From Incurvaria masculella (lineage: Eukaryota; Arthropoda; Insecta; Lepidoptera; Incurvariidae): a stretch of DNA of 64,000 nt. Location: positions 9,943,501 through 10,007,500 of the forward strand of contig OX335659.1 in NCBI GenBank assembly GCA_946894095.1, written 5' to 3'. Positions 19,616 to 30,810 of this stretch are shown piece by piece; positions within the stretch are counted from its first letter, which is position 1; every line of letters begins with the position of its first letter. The position numbers and the translations under genes are program-made. The notes beneath the pieces are model-generated. The model was not told the origin of the DNA, searched no databases, and was given only the letters and a program-made list of their open reading frames with translations.

Positions 19616-20544
19616 AACCCCTGCTTTGGGCAAACCATGAACATTCGCTGAAACTTAAAAGAATTGGAGAGAATAGATATAAGACAGATTGACCGGCGCA
19701 TTCATAACAAAAGGAGGCTAAAATATTGAGTGCATTTTTCTGCGATCTTTTTTAATGAAAGAGATCGAGTGTCAGCATGGCTGTGATTTTTTGTGAGGAT
19801 CTGTCTTTTTCTGCAATAATTTCCGAATCAAAATTATTTTACTATTGTAAAATACTGTAAAATACTTATAAGATCACGTGGGTGCAGTCACCGAGATTGC
19901 CGTTGATCAGATTTTAATCAAATATTCCTCGTCATAACTGTACTCATACAGTATTATTCAGAGTGGTCAGACTAACTTTAATACGCGGGTTATCGCCCCA
20001 TATAGCATTTTTATGGTTAGTCGGTGCTAGTCCGTGTACTAAACGATTAGTCCTCCCACTCTGAATGCTACTGTATAATATTATTTATAAACTGAAAAAA
20101 ATATTTATATATATCAGTGAATCTAACTGTAATTCCGATAATAACAACCGTCTGGCAAAGTTGAAATAGAGCCAACTAAGTAAATTAGTTACTCTGCGTG
20201 AAAACAAGTTTAAACATTAAATATTACTGTACTTACCTATCCTTTAATTGTTTTATTAACCGTGTACTATTAATATTTTCTCTTACTGTTTCCGTAACTT
20301 TGTGAAAATTGTTTCTAGCTTTAGATTTTTTTACCCTCTTACTTATGTTTTACATGAAGTGAAATGGTCTGTCCTATCTGTCTGTACCTCTTGAAACTGG
20401 ACTGGTGATAGTAACAAAAGACTGTCCCACTCCAGCCTTAATATAGGATCGTTATTGTGACCAAATCTTTTCATGATTTTATTTTGCGTTATTTGGTTTT
20501 GTTTTCAAATTAAATAAATAACAAACATAATAATATTTTTGCTA
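19616..20544. other. Downstream of P450 copy 2
   Basis: 19775-19915 is homologous to the region after copy 1. Nothing else is recognised. Confidence 0.45.
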
Positions 20545-20665
20545 GTTGGGTCGTAGCTCAGAGGCGCGAAGATCCATGGTTTGGAATTAATTTAAAACTG
20601 TAAGTCCCCCTACCCTTACTTAGGTGACAGAGTAAAGCCTGCCCGGGCTGGCCTTTTTTTCAGCG
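20545..20665 (+). repeat. tRNA-derived SINE, 5' fragment
   Basis: It carries gtcgtagctcagaggcgcg (A-box-like), then ttaaaactgtaagtccccct and gcctgcccgggctgg from the SINE body. Confidence 0.55.
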
Positions 20666-21230
20666 ATGACGTCAAGCGAAAGCTAAGCTTAACTTTTATC
20701 GGTGACTTACACCCGTTTCCACCACCTCCAGCTAAAAAAATCACAAAGTTACCTTTCGGTTATACCATGTAGGGTGTGAGAAAACGAGAAGGGTGGACTG
20801 TATAGGTAAATGAAAAAGGGATGTACAATGACGAAAAAGGCGACGAATAATTGATGAGTGCAGACAGTACCTTGTGGGGATTCGAAGTTACCTTACACTG
20901 GTGCCGTTGAGGTGCAACGCCGCAACTCTCCGCCGGTTAGGGATCCCGCCGAGGATTATCTTAGCAAATCACTTCACGAGGCTAACCAGGGCTAAGTTAT
21001 GGTAGCGAAGGCACTGTCTAGCAGCAGTTGTCGAAAATGAACGAAAGCGAGAAAATCAGGAGATGCTGCTTCTGGGCTTAGATTAAAAAGGAATGGATAG
21101 GGGACTAAAAAAATTTTACGGTCCGTCAAATATAAGCTCAGTCAGCTCATATGCTCTCAGTCGGTGTCAAACGTCAATCCATGCGCGTCAGTTGAGCAAG
21201 ATTTCAAAATATCAACAAAATGCCTTCAAA

Positions 21231-21304
21231 ATGTCTTGTGTGGTTGACAAATGTCGAAATAACACTAATAAGCCCAACAAGAGCAATGGAATCACATTCC
21301 ATGT
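21231..21304 (+). pseudogene. THAP-domain first exon of a P-like transposase
   Basis: The frame starting ATG at 21231 encodes MSCVVDKCRNN followed by a lysine/asparagine stretch and ITFHV. The CxxxxC and FH spacing is that of a THAP zinc finger, the DNA-binding domain of P transposases. It stops at a consensus donor, GT|GTAAGT (21305), as expected for a first exon. The following exons of a full transposase are not found. Confidence 0.7.
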
Positions 21305-21667
21305 GTAAGTACAAGCATATTGAGTATATTTTTAGTTTAGTTGACCTGAAATCTTTTATGTGTTGTAAAGGCGCAAACAGGGTTGGCACAAGCAAACTTA
21401 AATTATCAGTTCTATTTTTATTTTTGTTTTCATTTCAGTATTATACTATATTGAACTAAATTTTATTTTAAAAACAAGTAGGGCTGCCACAAAACAATAG
21501 TCTACGTACTGATTATTATTTTTTATAATGTCGTTTAGGATGTTTGTAAAATATGTCTTAGTTCTGAGGCTGTGATAAAAAGGTAAATCCTTGATAATGG
21601 TCAAAATTGTACATGTGACAGACAGCTCGTTTCCATAAAGATTAAAATTCTCAAGTCGTTTCTTGGC

Positions 21668-21865
21668 TCAAATGTCCTTTTGTCATTGAATGAGTATTCA
21701 TTTCTTCAATCTGCTACATTTAATCATAGACTCCATCTTCTTAGGGCTATTATCGAAAAATATGTAAATGCAAAACTTTATCATATACATAAAACCAATC
21801 CGGGGATTAAAGCCGCGACAAAAGGACAAAAGCGTAATAAAGTGAACCTATTTGAAGGAAATTAA
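21668..21865 (+). pseudogene. C-terminal remnant of a P-like/THAP9-like transposase
   Basis: The open frame reads LQSATFNHRLHLLRAIIEKY, then a short basic stretch, and ends in NKVNLFEGN and a stop. A basic, leucine-rich end of this type is known from P/THAP9 transposases. The assignment rests partly on its position inside the P-like element. Confidence 0.5.
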
Positions 21866-23129
21866 ACAAATTGTAAAAAGAAAGAACTTAGTGGTTTATC
21901 AAAATACCATCACACATTTACGGCAAACGGCAATAATCATCAACAGGTTTTACATAACACTGTACTGACTATTATTTGGACTATTTTTTAGCATCTAAAA
22001 CGCATTGAACGGAATTTTTAAATGCATAAAATGCAAACATGGACAATTCAAGAATAATCAATATTATTAGTTTTGCAATGTTTGACCCATACTTGCTATA
22101 CATTAATGATTCCCTCTTTGTGTTTATTTTATTTTATGATTTAAATATTTACAAATTGTGTATATTCGACTTTATTAACTTATCCTTAATATCGATGATT
22201 TTTACTCAGAAAAACGATGGTTTAAAGAATGATTCCATTTATATTTTTTTCATTTTCCCGCTTTCAAATTCGCGAAAAGATTATTTGATGCCTTGTTAAC
22301 TATACAATCATGGTACTACTTGTTCTGACCACTATCACTAAATAGGAACCTTAATATTTTAATTTACAATACAATATATTGTTATTTATTTTTGTGATCA
22401 TTTTTGGCAACCCTGCCGTTTTCACTTTCATTTTTCATTTAGTTTTGATGCGCCATTCTGGTCAAAGGGCTTAGCATGCGCGCATCGTTGATGTGTCATG
22501 ATGGATTAGGATGAATTTTGCACTATATCTACGACCAGACGTCACAAATGTCACCATCCCTTTTTCTCACGCTATAACTAATTCAATTTAAGGAAATTGT
22601 TGTCTCATTTCATTCTTCCGCGATCAGATGAATCTATTTGTCACTTTTTCGCATGATGCATTTTCTTATACCTTGGTCCTGCTCTATTACCCTTTACGTA
22701 TTAGAGTTTGGTGTGCATGTAAAAGTATAGGTGTGTGAGTTTTTTTAAAAATAGGAACGCTTTTGAACTATCATCAGTATGGAGGTACCGTATCCATTCT
22801 TTTTCATCTAAGCTTCTGGGAAGCTCAACGAAAAAGTGGCAAATGTCAATCAAAATGGCAGTTGGAATTTAAAATTTGATTGTTTGCATAGACAATAGGA
22901 TTTGTATTTTTAAATCATAAGGTTCATTCATATGAAGCATAGTGTGACAAGCACATTTGGCTTTTTCGAAAACTAAACATTCCGCCCACCAAAATACACA
23001 GTATTTTAACACAGCTACAAAATAAGATTAAATAAATAGAGAATGGATAAGAAAATCCATTCAATTTAGTTAACGAAATTTTCTACAATAAATAAATAAA
23101 ACCACCACCGAAAATAAAAAAATAATACA

Positions 23130-23586
23130 TGTACGGTATTTTAATAGATTTTGGACTGTATACTCCAGACAAGCATGCGTACCAACCTTGACTTCCGATT
23201 CGGTGCTCTCCTACTCTCAGGCGCCTGGAGTCCGTTGGTTGTTGACGACACACACACTATCTGGTCCATAGGTTTTCGATAAACTTGGTGGTTGGTCCCG
23301 TGGGAACGCTGCTGAATCAATCGAATATCGACGCATCGACGGCTGGGTTGCGGAACAACACGCGTGCGCTTCGAGTGCGTGATGACGAGGACTGATTGAC
23401 TGACTCGCAGCCAAGATGGCTCCAAATCGTTCATCTCAGTTAGCACGCGTCATTCCAGTAGTATGACAGTCCTTTTTCTATCTAATAAAAGAAAATGAAA
23501 GTATAACTAACGAAACGTTTGGAAAGAAATGTGCCACCAAGATGAATTTGTAATAAACAAATTTGTGAAGTATTTAATACGGAACA
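23130..23586 (-). repeat. 3' LTR of the young BEL/Pao
   Basis: 457 bp. On the minus strand it is preceded by the purine-rich aggtgagcggta, the presumed plus-strand primer, analogous to ggtgggcggaa in the older element. Confidence 0.93.
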
Positions 23587-23691
23587 TACCGCTCACCTAA
23601 AATACTATGCTATTTTACCTATGTGATGTAATCAGGTAATGTAAATAAATATAACTAAATATTAAAGAAAAATAATAAGAATAAGAATGAA

Positions 23692-26600
23692 CTAAGCTAT
23701 GGGCAGTGGGCACACTTTGACTGCAGGGCGTTTAACTAAATGATTGCCCAGTCGCAGTGTGACGACCCGCACCACTCCATCAGATCCAGGATGCGTTGCA
23801 TGCACGAGACCCAGTCGCCACTGCAGTGGCGGCAGGTTTTCATCTTTTACAAGAACAACCGTCCCTTCTGTGAGAGGGGCTTTACTGTCAGGTCGGGTCC
23901 ACTTGCCTCGCTGCTGCAGACCATGGAGATACTCTACACTCCAACGTCGCCAGAAGTGTTGAGAGCACTGTTGGATCAGTTGCCATCGCGTAAGGCGGTT
24001 TGGTACTTGGTCGTTAAAATCCATGTCCGGCAGGGAGACAAGTGGTCCACCGATCAGGAAATGAGCGGGAGTCAAAGGCAACGGATCTGACGGATCCGTG
24101 CTAAGTACACAGAGTGGTCTTGAATTAAGCATTGCCTCAATTTGGCAGAGCAATGTGTGAAATTCGTCGTAGGTCAATATTTGAGTTCCTACAACACGAT
24201 GAAGATGATGTTTCGAGCTCTTCACTCCAGCTTCCCACAAACTTCCGAAATGAGATCCGTAGGCGGGGCTGAAATGCCAAGTAATTCCTTGTTTCAGTCC
24301 GTTGGAAACAATGCAATCGTTGACTCCATTGTCGTTTAAGAAATCGTACATTTCTTTTAGACGTTTATCAGCGCCAACGAAGTTTTTCCCGTTATCCGAA
24401 TAGATATCTGTGCACAGACCACGCCTAGAACAAAAACGGCGCAATGTAGCTAGGAAAGCGTCCGTAGACAAATCTGACACGATTTCCAAATGAACTGCTC
24501 GAGTTGCCATGCAGATAAACAAGCAGATATACGATTTAATAACTTTGGCATTCCTGACTTTGTTGGCTCGAGTTGAGAATGGACCAGCAAAATCCACGCC
24601 TACTTTGATAAAAGGCCGTATTTGGTTTAACCGTGCAGCGGGTAAGGAAGCCATTTCAGGTTGAGGTGAAGTTGGACGGCAACGAAAACATCTAACGCAG
24701 CGATGAGTTCGCTGACGGACGATATCGCGCGCCGACAGTATCCAGAAACGCTGGAGTAATAGGTACTGCAGCGCCTGAGGACCTGGATGAAGATGAACGC
24801 GATGAGCGTCATCGATGATTAAAGTCGTTAAAGGATGCTCCTTAGGTAAGATGAGCTGATGCTTAGCTTCAAAATTCAAATAATCAGATCTCTCGATCCG
24901 CCCACCAACTCGAAGTAGGCCTTCGGAATCGATAAAAGGCTTGAGCCTTTGCAGACGTGTTGAACAGGGTTTACCTTTTTTAAGGTTTTCTATGTCATCT
25001 CCAAATACAGTGCCTTGAACAATTTTAACGAGATATTTCAAAGCTGATTGAAGTTCAGATACCATTACGAATTTATTTCCAGTCTTGGAACTGACTTTAA
25101 GAAACCATAAGATGTATGCAGTTACACGGAGTAACCTGCCTAAGGAAGAAAACCTTTTGAAAAGATCACAATAATGTTGTGTTGTCGAACTAAAAACGTG
25201 CAGACGTTTTTCTTCTTCTGTTGAACGTGTACAAGAAACTACGTTAGGCCAAGTATCTGGCGCATCCTTTAGCCAGGCAGGGCCAGAAAACCATAGCGGA
25301 TGATCAATCAGAGCGGATGGCAAAGCACCGCGACTTGCAACATCGGCTGGGTTGTCAGACGAACGAACATGGCGCCAGCAGCTGGAAGGAATGCGCTTTT
25401 GAATTTCTGTAACCCGATTGGCTACAAAAGTTTTCCAATTATGTGGTGAGGAACTCAACCACGCCAGAACTGTCGATGAATCGGAGAACACGACGATGTT
25501 GTCCAAGTGTATGAGGTTCATATAAATGCTTTGTACACTTTCTATTAGCTTGGCCAATAAGAGCGCACCATTAAGCTCTAGTCTCGGGATAGAAATGCGT
25601 TTTAGGGGTGCTACCTTTGTTTTCGCAATAAGAAGGTGAACGTGTACCGTGCCAATGCTATCGCTAGAGCGAATGTAAATAACACCTGCATACGCCTTCT
25701 GCGACGCATCAGCAAATCCGATGAGTTGTACGCTATCGTGAGTTGGCAAGATGTGTCGAGGCAAGCTAACGTCTGATAGAAGGGGAAGTTCTGATAAGAA
25801 TAACTTCCAGGCCTCGATGACTTCAACCGGAGGAATTTCATCCCAATCAGTTCCACAGAGCCATAAGCGTTGGATAAAGTGTTTAGCATACAAAATGACA
25901 GGTGCCAACCATCCAAGAGGATCGTAAATCCGTGCTATCTCGGATAGAATGGCACGCTTTGTGCATTTTCGTTCCAACGGTTTAATGCTGTATTTGAAGC
26001 AATCACTCTGCGGATTCCATTCCAGGCCGAGCACCTTTACCGAGGAGTCGCCGTCAAGGTCAGCAAACGAGATTGTGTCTGGTGCAACGGGAGGTTCCCG
26101 CTCACCATTTGAATCCTTGGGGATCATGGATGAATCCAATGAGACAAGTTCTTCGTAGTTGCTAGTCCATTTACGTAGCTCGAAACAACCAGCAGCACAT
26201 ATGTCGTTGAGTTCCTTTTTTAACTCTAACGCTGCTGTGATTGAATCGGCACCGGTCACCACGTCGTCAACGAAAATATCACAGAGAAGAACGCGTGCTG
26301 CTTGCGGCCAACGAGATTTTTCATCGCATGCTAGTTGGCGTATAGCGCGTATGGCGAGGAAAGGGGCAGCACTCACACCGAAAGTAACAGTGCGCAAGCG
26401 GTACTCGCGCACCGGTTGAGCGGGATCAGTGCGCCACAAGATTCTTTGAAGATCCTGTTCATCTGTTTGTATGAGTATCTGCCGGTACATTTGTTTTATA
26501 TCGGCAGTAAATACGACGAGATGAAGGCGAAACTTCAAAATTACAGCCACAATATCCTGCTGTAATTTGGGTCCTACTAACAAGATGTCATTTAAGGATG

Positions 26601-28347
26601 TACCAGACGAAGTTTTACACGACGCGTCAAATACTACGCGTAAAGGACTTGTGGTGCTACTCTGCTTTATGACACAGGTATGAGGCGAGGTATGAGGTAT
26701 GTAGTATGGCACTGTCGTGCTCTGCGTGGGGTCCTCAATCATTTCCATGTGATTAAGGTCAATGTATTCTTGCAAACACTTGTGGTAAGCAATTTTGAGA
26801 GTAGGGTTGCGTGACAACCTGTACTCCAGCTGCCGAAGGCGCGATAGCGCGGCGCCGCGAGAGTCGCCAAGCGCCGGTGCATCAAGCTTGAGTGGAAGGC
26901 CCACAACGAAGTGACCGGTACTATCCCGAGTATGCGTTTCGACAAAGATTGTTTCACACAACGAATCCTCGGGTGATATTGGTGGAGTAGAATATATTTC
27001 TTCTACTTCCCAGAAGCGCTTCAAATCCATTTCGCGCTCAAAAGAACCAAAACAAGTGTAAGTTGGCGTCGAGGAAACCAACTCAACTTTACCCATCAAG
27101 AGAAAGCCAAACGAGCTGTTTAATGCAGCAGGTGTGCCTGGTGGACCACTTACCCTAGTGCCTAACATTATCTGAGAGAAAATGTCAGCTCCCAGAAGCA
27201 AATCCACAGGTCGAGACTTGAAATAATACGGATCAGCGAGTTCTAAGTTTTGAATATGAGGCCAAACAGAACTAGGAATGTTACAAGTCGGCATATCCCC
27301 AGTTATTTTGTTAAGTACTACTGCGTCAATATGAAACTTAGGATTTAATTTATTGCGAGGTGTGATATAAAACGAAACCTCACCTTTGGTTTCCAGAGCT
27401 TCCCCGTTTCCTATCCCACACAAGGGAGCGAGCATTCGTCTACGTGGTAGACCAAGTCGCTGAGCGCAGGCTTCCGTAAGGATCGAAGTTTGCGATCCCG
27501 AGTCTACAATGCATCGCAGGGTGAACGCCTTGTCGTGGACGTGAACATCCACCAACGCTGTCGATAAAAGCACTGTGGTGCGACGACCGACAGATGCTCT
27601 CGCGGTAGCGGCCCCGCTGGGTCCGCTGCTAGCTAAGGATGTGAGAGCGTTTACACTGTCGACTGGGGAGGCCGCGCACGCGTTAGAAAGCGTGTGAGGG
27701 TGTGGGGAAACTTCATTCGCAGCTACTACATGGTCTCCACGAGATGGAAAATGAAGAAGCGAATGATGGGACTTGTAACAAGTCCTGCACGAGTATGATG
27801 ACTTGCAAACATCGACACTGTGACCAAAGTTAAGGCAATTAATGCAAAGGCTTTTTTGCTTTACCATATCAAACCGGGCCTGAGGAGTAAGCTGTAGAAA
27901 CTCAGAACACTTACTCACGATGAAGTGAGTAGTCGAGTTACAGCATGGGCACCTTTTATTCGGTTTCGATACACCAGCACATAAGCTCGCCTCCGCCACA
28001 CGCTTGGGCGGCGGCGGGTTAGTGCGTTTAGGTATCGTGCGCTCGCGCTCTGTTTGCATGTCAGACGTTTGCATAACTTCGTTAGCTGACAAATCCTTCT
28101 GTAAAAAGTCGACAAGCTCTGACACTTTCGGAATGTCTGAAGGAGTTGTGAGACTAAGCTCGAAACGACGCCTAACTTCAGCACCGATTTTTCTGAGAAG
28201 AATTTGCAGTAGAATGAAACTCCATTCATTTACAGGAAACTTCATCATTTTTAAAGCAGTATCATTTTCGTAATAAATGTTCAAAATGTTACGTAATGTT
28301 TGAGTGTTTTTACCGGTGATCGGTTCAATATCGAGAATTTTGTCCAA
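23692..28347 (-). CDS. BEL/Pao Gag-Pol polyprotein (Gag C-terminal part to integrase)
   Basis: An open frame of 1551 codons. Order of domains: end of the Gag DUF1759 region; CCHC-like zinc knuckles (about 133-190); a retropepsin-like aspartic protease of DUF1758 type with DSG at 282-284; reverse transcriptase with the catalytic FVDD box at about 692-695; a Peptidase_A17-type region (about 770-840); RNase H (about 875-1005); a His/Cys zinc region and integrase core with D1252, D1318 and E1372; and the C-terminal DUF5641. All catalytic residues I can place are present. The first codon of this frame is TTG, not a real start. The frame continues upstream beyond a single in-frame TAG into the Gag start (see next entry), so translation of the copy would stop early unless it is read through. 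Confidence 0.93.
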   Translation of the reverse strand: MDKILDIEPITGKNTQTLRNILNIYYENDTALKMMKFPVNEWSFILLQILLRKIGAEVRRRFELSLTTPSDIPKVSELVDFLQKDLSANEVMQTSDMQTERERTIPKRTNPPPPKRVAEASLCAGVSKPNKRCPCCNSTTHFIVSKCSEFLQLTPQARFDMVKQKSLCINCLNFGHSVDVCKSSYSCRTCYKSHHSLLHFPSRGDHVVAANEVSPHPHTLSNACAASPVDSVNALTSLASSGPSGAATARASVGRRTTVLLSTALVDVHVHDKAFTLRCIVDSGSQTSILTEACAQRLGLPRRRMLAPLCGIGNGEALETKGEVSFYITPRNKLNPKFHIDAVVLNKITGDMPTCNIPSSVWPHIQNLELADPYYFKSRPVDLLLGADIFSQIMLGTRVSGPPGTPAALNSSFGFLLMGKVELVSSTPTYTCFGSFEREMDLKRFWEVEEIYSTPPISPEDSLCETIFVETHTRDSTGHFVVGLPLKLDAPALGDSRGAALSRLRQLEYRLSRNPTLKIAYHKCLQEYIDLNHMEMIEDPTQSTTVPYYIPHTSPHTCVIKQSSTTSPLRVVFDASCKTSSGTSLNDILLVGPKLQQDIVAVILKFRLHLVVFTADIKQMYRQILIQTDEQDLQRILWRTDPAQPVREYRLRTVTFGVSAAPFLAIRAIRQLACDEKSRWPQAARVLLCDIFVDDVVTGADSITAALELKKELNDICAAGCFELRKWTSNYEELVSLDSSMIPKDSNGEREPPVAPDTISFADLDGDSSVKVLGLEWNPQSDCFKYSIKPLERKCTKRAILSEIARIYDPLGWLAPVILYAKHFIQRLWLCGTDWDEIPPVEVIEAWKLFLSELPLLSDVSLPRHILPTHDSVQLIGFADASQKAYAGVIYIRSSDSIGTVHVHLLIAKTKVAPLKRISIPRLELNGALLLAKLIESVQSIYMNLIHLDNIVVFSDSSTVLAWLSSSPHNWKTFVANRVTEIQKRIPSSCWRHVRSSDNPADVASRGALPSALIDHPLWFSGPAWLKDAPDTWPNVVSCTRSTEEEKRLHVFSSTTQHYCDLFKRFSSLGRLLRVTAYILWFLKVSSKTGNKFVMVSELQSALKYLVKIVQGTVFGDDIENLKKGKPCSTRLQRLKPFIDSEGLLRVGGRIERSDYLNFEAKHQLILPKEHPLTTLIIDDAHRVHLHPGPQALQYLLLQRFWILSARDIVRQRTHRCVRCFRCRPTSPQPEMASLPAARLNQIRPFIKVGVDFAGPFSTRANKVRNAKVIKSYICLFICMATRAVHLEIVSDLSTDAFLATLRRFCSRRGLCTDIYSDNGKNFVGADKRLKEMYDFLNDNGVNDCIVSNGLKQGITWHFSPAYGSHFGSLWEAGVKSSKHHLHRVVGTQILTYDEFHTLLCQIEAMLNSRPLCVLSTDPSDPLPLTPAHFLIGGPLVSLPDMDFNDQVPNRLTRWQLIQQCSQHFWRRWSVEYLHGLQQRGKWTRPDSKAPLTEGTVVLVKDENLPPLQWRLGLVHATHPGSDGVVRVVTLRLGNHLVKRPAVKVCPLPIA

Positions 28348-28368
28348 ATGTTTCGCTGCAATGATCCG

Positions 28369-28916
28369 CTAATTGCTGTATCGGGTCGTTAAAATCTCGA
28401 TAGCACCTGCATAATTTTCCGATGTCAAAGGTATCGATTTTATAAGATTCTGCGGTTTTCCCTTCAAAGACAACAATAGGTATCTAAATTTTTCAATGTC
28501 CGAGAGATTTATATTGGCGTGGACAAGGGAGGTGAACAGATCAAAATATGAATTGAAATCTGTTACAGTTCCTGAGAATGTTGGCAAAGGTAAATGAGGC
28601 AACTTTATGTTATTTGAAGTGCAACACTGCATGTACTAAGCGAGGTTCTGATATTTTAATTTCGTCGACAACGATCTGTATCGCATAATACAAATCCGAA
28701 AACCTTTTCCTTTCCTTCAGTTGCTCATCTTTATCGATTGTTTTCGCCTTAAACAACCCTTTTTCAATCTCCACTTGAATGGTTAAAAAATTCCTTCCGA
28801 ATGGAAGGCAAATCTTTCATTCGACATTTAAACTCCTTGTCCTTACTTTTCGAAAGTTGTAATAAATCCTCTAACTGACTAAATATTACATCACGGGCGA
28901 ACAAATGTCTTTCCAT
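28369..28916 (-). pseudogene. 5' Gag of the young BEL/Pao, broken by two frameshifts and a stop
   Basis: A start at 28916 opens a Gag-like N-terminus (MERHLFARDVIF). The frame is lost at a T-run near 28790, resumes in a second frame (DEQLKERKRFSDLYY), and shifts again near 28630 to LPLPTFSGTVTDF of the DUF1759 domain. It then meets TAG at 28369-28371 in the same frame as pol. Either these are real inactivating mutations or the homopolymer shift is a sequencing error. The TAG is followed by CGG. Confidence 0.75.
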
Positions 28917-29463
28917 TTTTATTAAGTGGTCTTAAAATCAATTATTCGACAAATATGACCACAAAATAAAGGATTTGAAGTTAACTTTAAAAAGTTAGCT
29001 CGGGCAAACGATTATAAAATTTCAAGTTCCACAACGATCTATATGAAGGTAGTTACATATTACGTGTAACTATTTGATAATCTTATCCACACGTGCCATC
29101 AAAAGAAATGAAATGGATGAATACTTATTTTAACGGAATGATTTAAATGCGTCAGCGATAGGAACTCAAATATTCACCCACGAACGAAATGCCTATGTAT
29201 GCTACGTTACCTACATGTATCGTAACCTGTTACTGCAAATGAGTAAAGTAGATATGGCGGCTTAGTGTAAGCAATAGTTTACGGTTTAAAACAGAATCAA
29301 TCAAAGTGTAAAATGTGTCGAGTAAATGTATGTAATGATGATATGGATTAAAACAATTTGATCTCGCTACGTGTATAGACCGAGAGACGACAAACGATAC
29401 AATTTACATCATTAACGGCACATTCTTTACAAACTATTTTCGAAACGAAAATAAAATTATATT

Positions 29464-29484
29464 TGGCGAAAAGGACCAAATTTA
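29464..29484 (-). promoter_or_regulatory. Candidate primer-binding site of the young BEL/Pao
   Basis: Directly inside the 5' LTR the minus strand reads TAAATTTGGTCCTTTTCGCC. A TGG start a few bases from the LTR fits pairing with a tRNA 3' CCA end. The tRNA is not identified. Confidence 0.5.
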
Positions 29485-29941
29485 TGTACGGTATTTTGAT
29501 AGATTTTGGACTGTATACTCCAGACAAGCATGCGTACCAACCTTGACTTCCGATTCGGTGCTCTCCTACTCTCAGGCGCCTGGAGTCCGTTGGTTGTTGA
29601 CGACACACACACTATCTGGTCCATAGGTTTTCGATAAACTTGGTGGTTGGTCCCGTGGGAACGCTGCTGAATCGATCGAATATCGACGCATCGACGGCTG
29701 GGTTGCGGAACAACACGCGTGCGCATTGAGTGCGTGATGACGAGGACTGATTGACTGACTCGCAGCCAAGATGGCTCCAAATCGTTCATCTCAGTTAGCA
29801 CGCATCATTCCAGTAGTATGACAGTCCTTTTTTTATCTAATAAAAGAAAATGAAAGTATAACTAACGAAACGTTTGGAAAGAAATGTGCCACCAAGATGA
29901 ATTTGTAATAAACAAATTTGTGAAATATTTAATACGGAACA
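29485..29941 (-). repeat. 5' LTR of the young BEL/Pao
   Basis: 457 bp with seven differences from the left LTR. Followed on the + strand by ATACA, the target duplication. Confidence 0.93.
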
Positions 29942-29962
29942 ATACAAAAGTAGATGAATTGA

Positions 29963-30810
29963 TCAGGAAGATAAAGCAAGCGGGCACAACTTCACAACAG
30001 GTCTTTGAAGCTGTCCTGAAGCAGTGCGCACAGTAACAACACGACAAATACCATCGGATCCAAGATGTAACTGTATGATCCGACAGACTGTCCATTTCAT
30101 GGGAGGGCTAACATCTCGTTCTGGCACCTAAGATAAGGGTTCCAATGTCAAGAAATGTCCTGAAGTTAATGTGGACAGGTCCTGAGGGTCTGAGCTTATT
30201 GGTGTCAGACGCGCGTGAATTTAATAAGGCTTCGATTTGTGTTAACACTGTAAAAAACTCCTCATAAATCAAGCGTTGGAGACCGATCACTCTAGTTAAA
30301 TGTGTTTTAACTGACTTTATACCTGCCTCTGCCAGCCCTGAGAAGTGAGGACTACCTGGTGGGTTGAACTTGAATGTAATTTCTTCCTGTTCTGCCGCAC
30401 TGGCCGTTATTGTCTGCAAGGCATTACTGGCGCCAACAAAGTTAGTACCACGATCGGAGACCAGACTACTGACTCCACCACGACGAGCTACAAAGAGACG
30501 TAGTGCAGCTATAAAAGCGTCAATTCCGATGCCAATTCTATATGGACAGCCTTGGTTAATGTGCAAGCAAATACGCAGATATGCGCTTTATATGACTTGG
30601 CGCCTCTATAGCGACCGAGCGAAATTGTGAATGGGCCGCCATAATCCTCAGATGAAGACGAGAAGGTTTTAAGTTGATTAATCCAATAAGCGGGGAGGTT
30701 GCCCATAAGCGGAAGGGGAGCCAGCTTAGGAGTGGCACGGAAACATTTACAAAAATGTCATGATCATCAATCAATAAGTCAAACCGAGGCCAAGTTTCTT
30801 CGGGTTCGAT
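29963..30810 (-). pseudogene. Integrase and DUF5641 remnant of the old BEL/Pao
   Basis: Several frames give integrase-core sequence: YKAHICVFACTLTKAVHIEL, then VSDRGTNFVGA and SPHFSGLAEAGIKS. The DUF5641 end (VVTVRTASGQLQRPVVKLCP) stops at 29963-29965. The second catalytic Asp (SDRGTNF) and the Glu (AEAGIK) are still visible, but frameshifts separate the parts. Confidence 0.85.

Larger units (their letters stand above)
21077..22812 (+). mobile_element. P-superfamily DNA transposon, internally deleted
   Basis: 1736 bp flanked by the 8-bp target duplication CTTCTGGG (21069-21076 and 22813-22820). Imperfect terminal inverted repeats: CTTAGATTAAAAAGGAATGG at the left; the right end, read inward on the minus strand, is CTTAGATGAAAAAGAATGG. 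An 8-bp duplication, a THAP-type exon and a transposase-like C-terminus together indicate the P-element superfamily. The middle of the transposase is missing, so the copy is non-autonomous. Confidence 0.82.
20775..22979 (-). repeat. 3' LTR of the old BEL/Pao, interrupted by a P-like element
   Basis: 20775-21076 joins to 22821-22979 and together matches the uninterrupted LTR at 33032-33480. The junction is the octamer CTTCTGGG, duplicated at the insertion. The right LTR preserves the empty site, at about 33319 (gctgCTTCTGGGaagctc). Confidence 0.88.
23130..29941 (-). mobile_element. Young BEL/Pao LTR retrotransposon, nearly intact
   Basis: 6812 bp with two LTRs of exactly 457 bp (23130-23586 and 29485-29941), both TG...CA. 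They are flanked by the perfect 5-bp target duplication ATACA (23125-23129 and 29942-29946). I count seven differences between the LTRs, about 98.5 percent identity, so insertion is recent. It sits inside the 3' end of the older BEL/Pao, between that element's integrase stop and its LTR. There is no room for an env gene between the pol stop (23692) and the LTR. Confidence 0.95.

Noticed and set aside
23740..24090. Plus-strand open frames across the BEL/Pao pol gene
   Set aside because: Shadows of the minus-strand 1551-codon pol frame.
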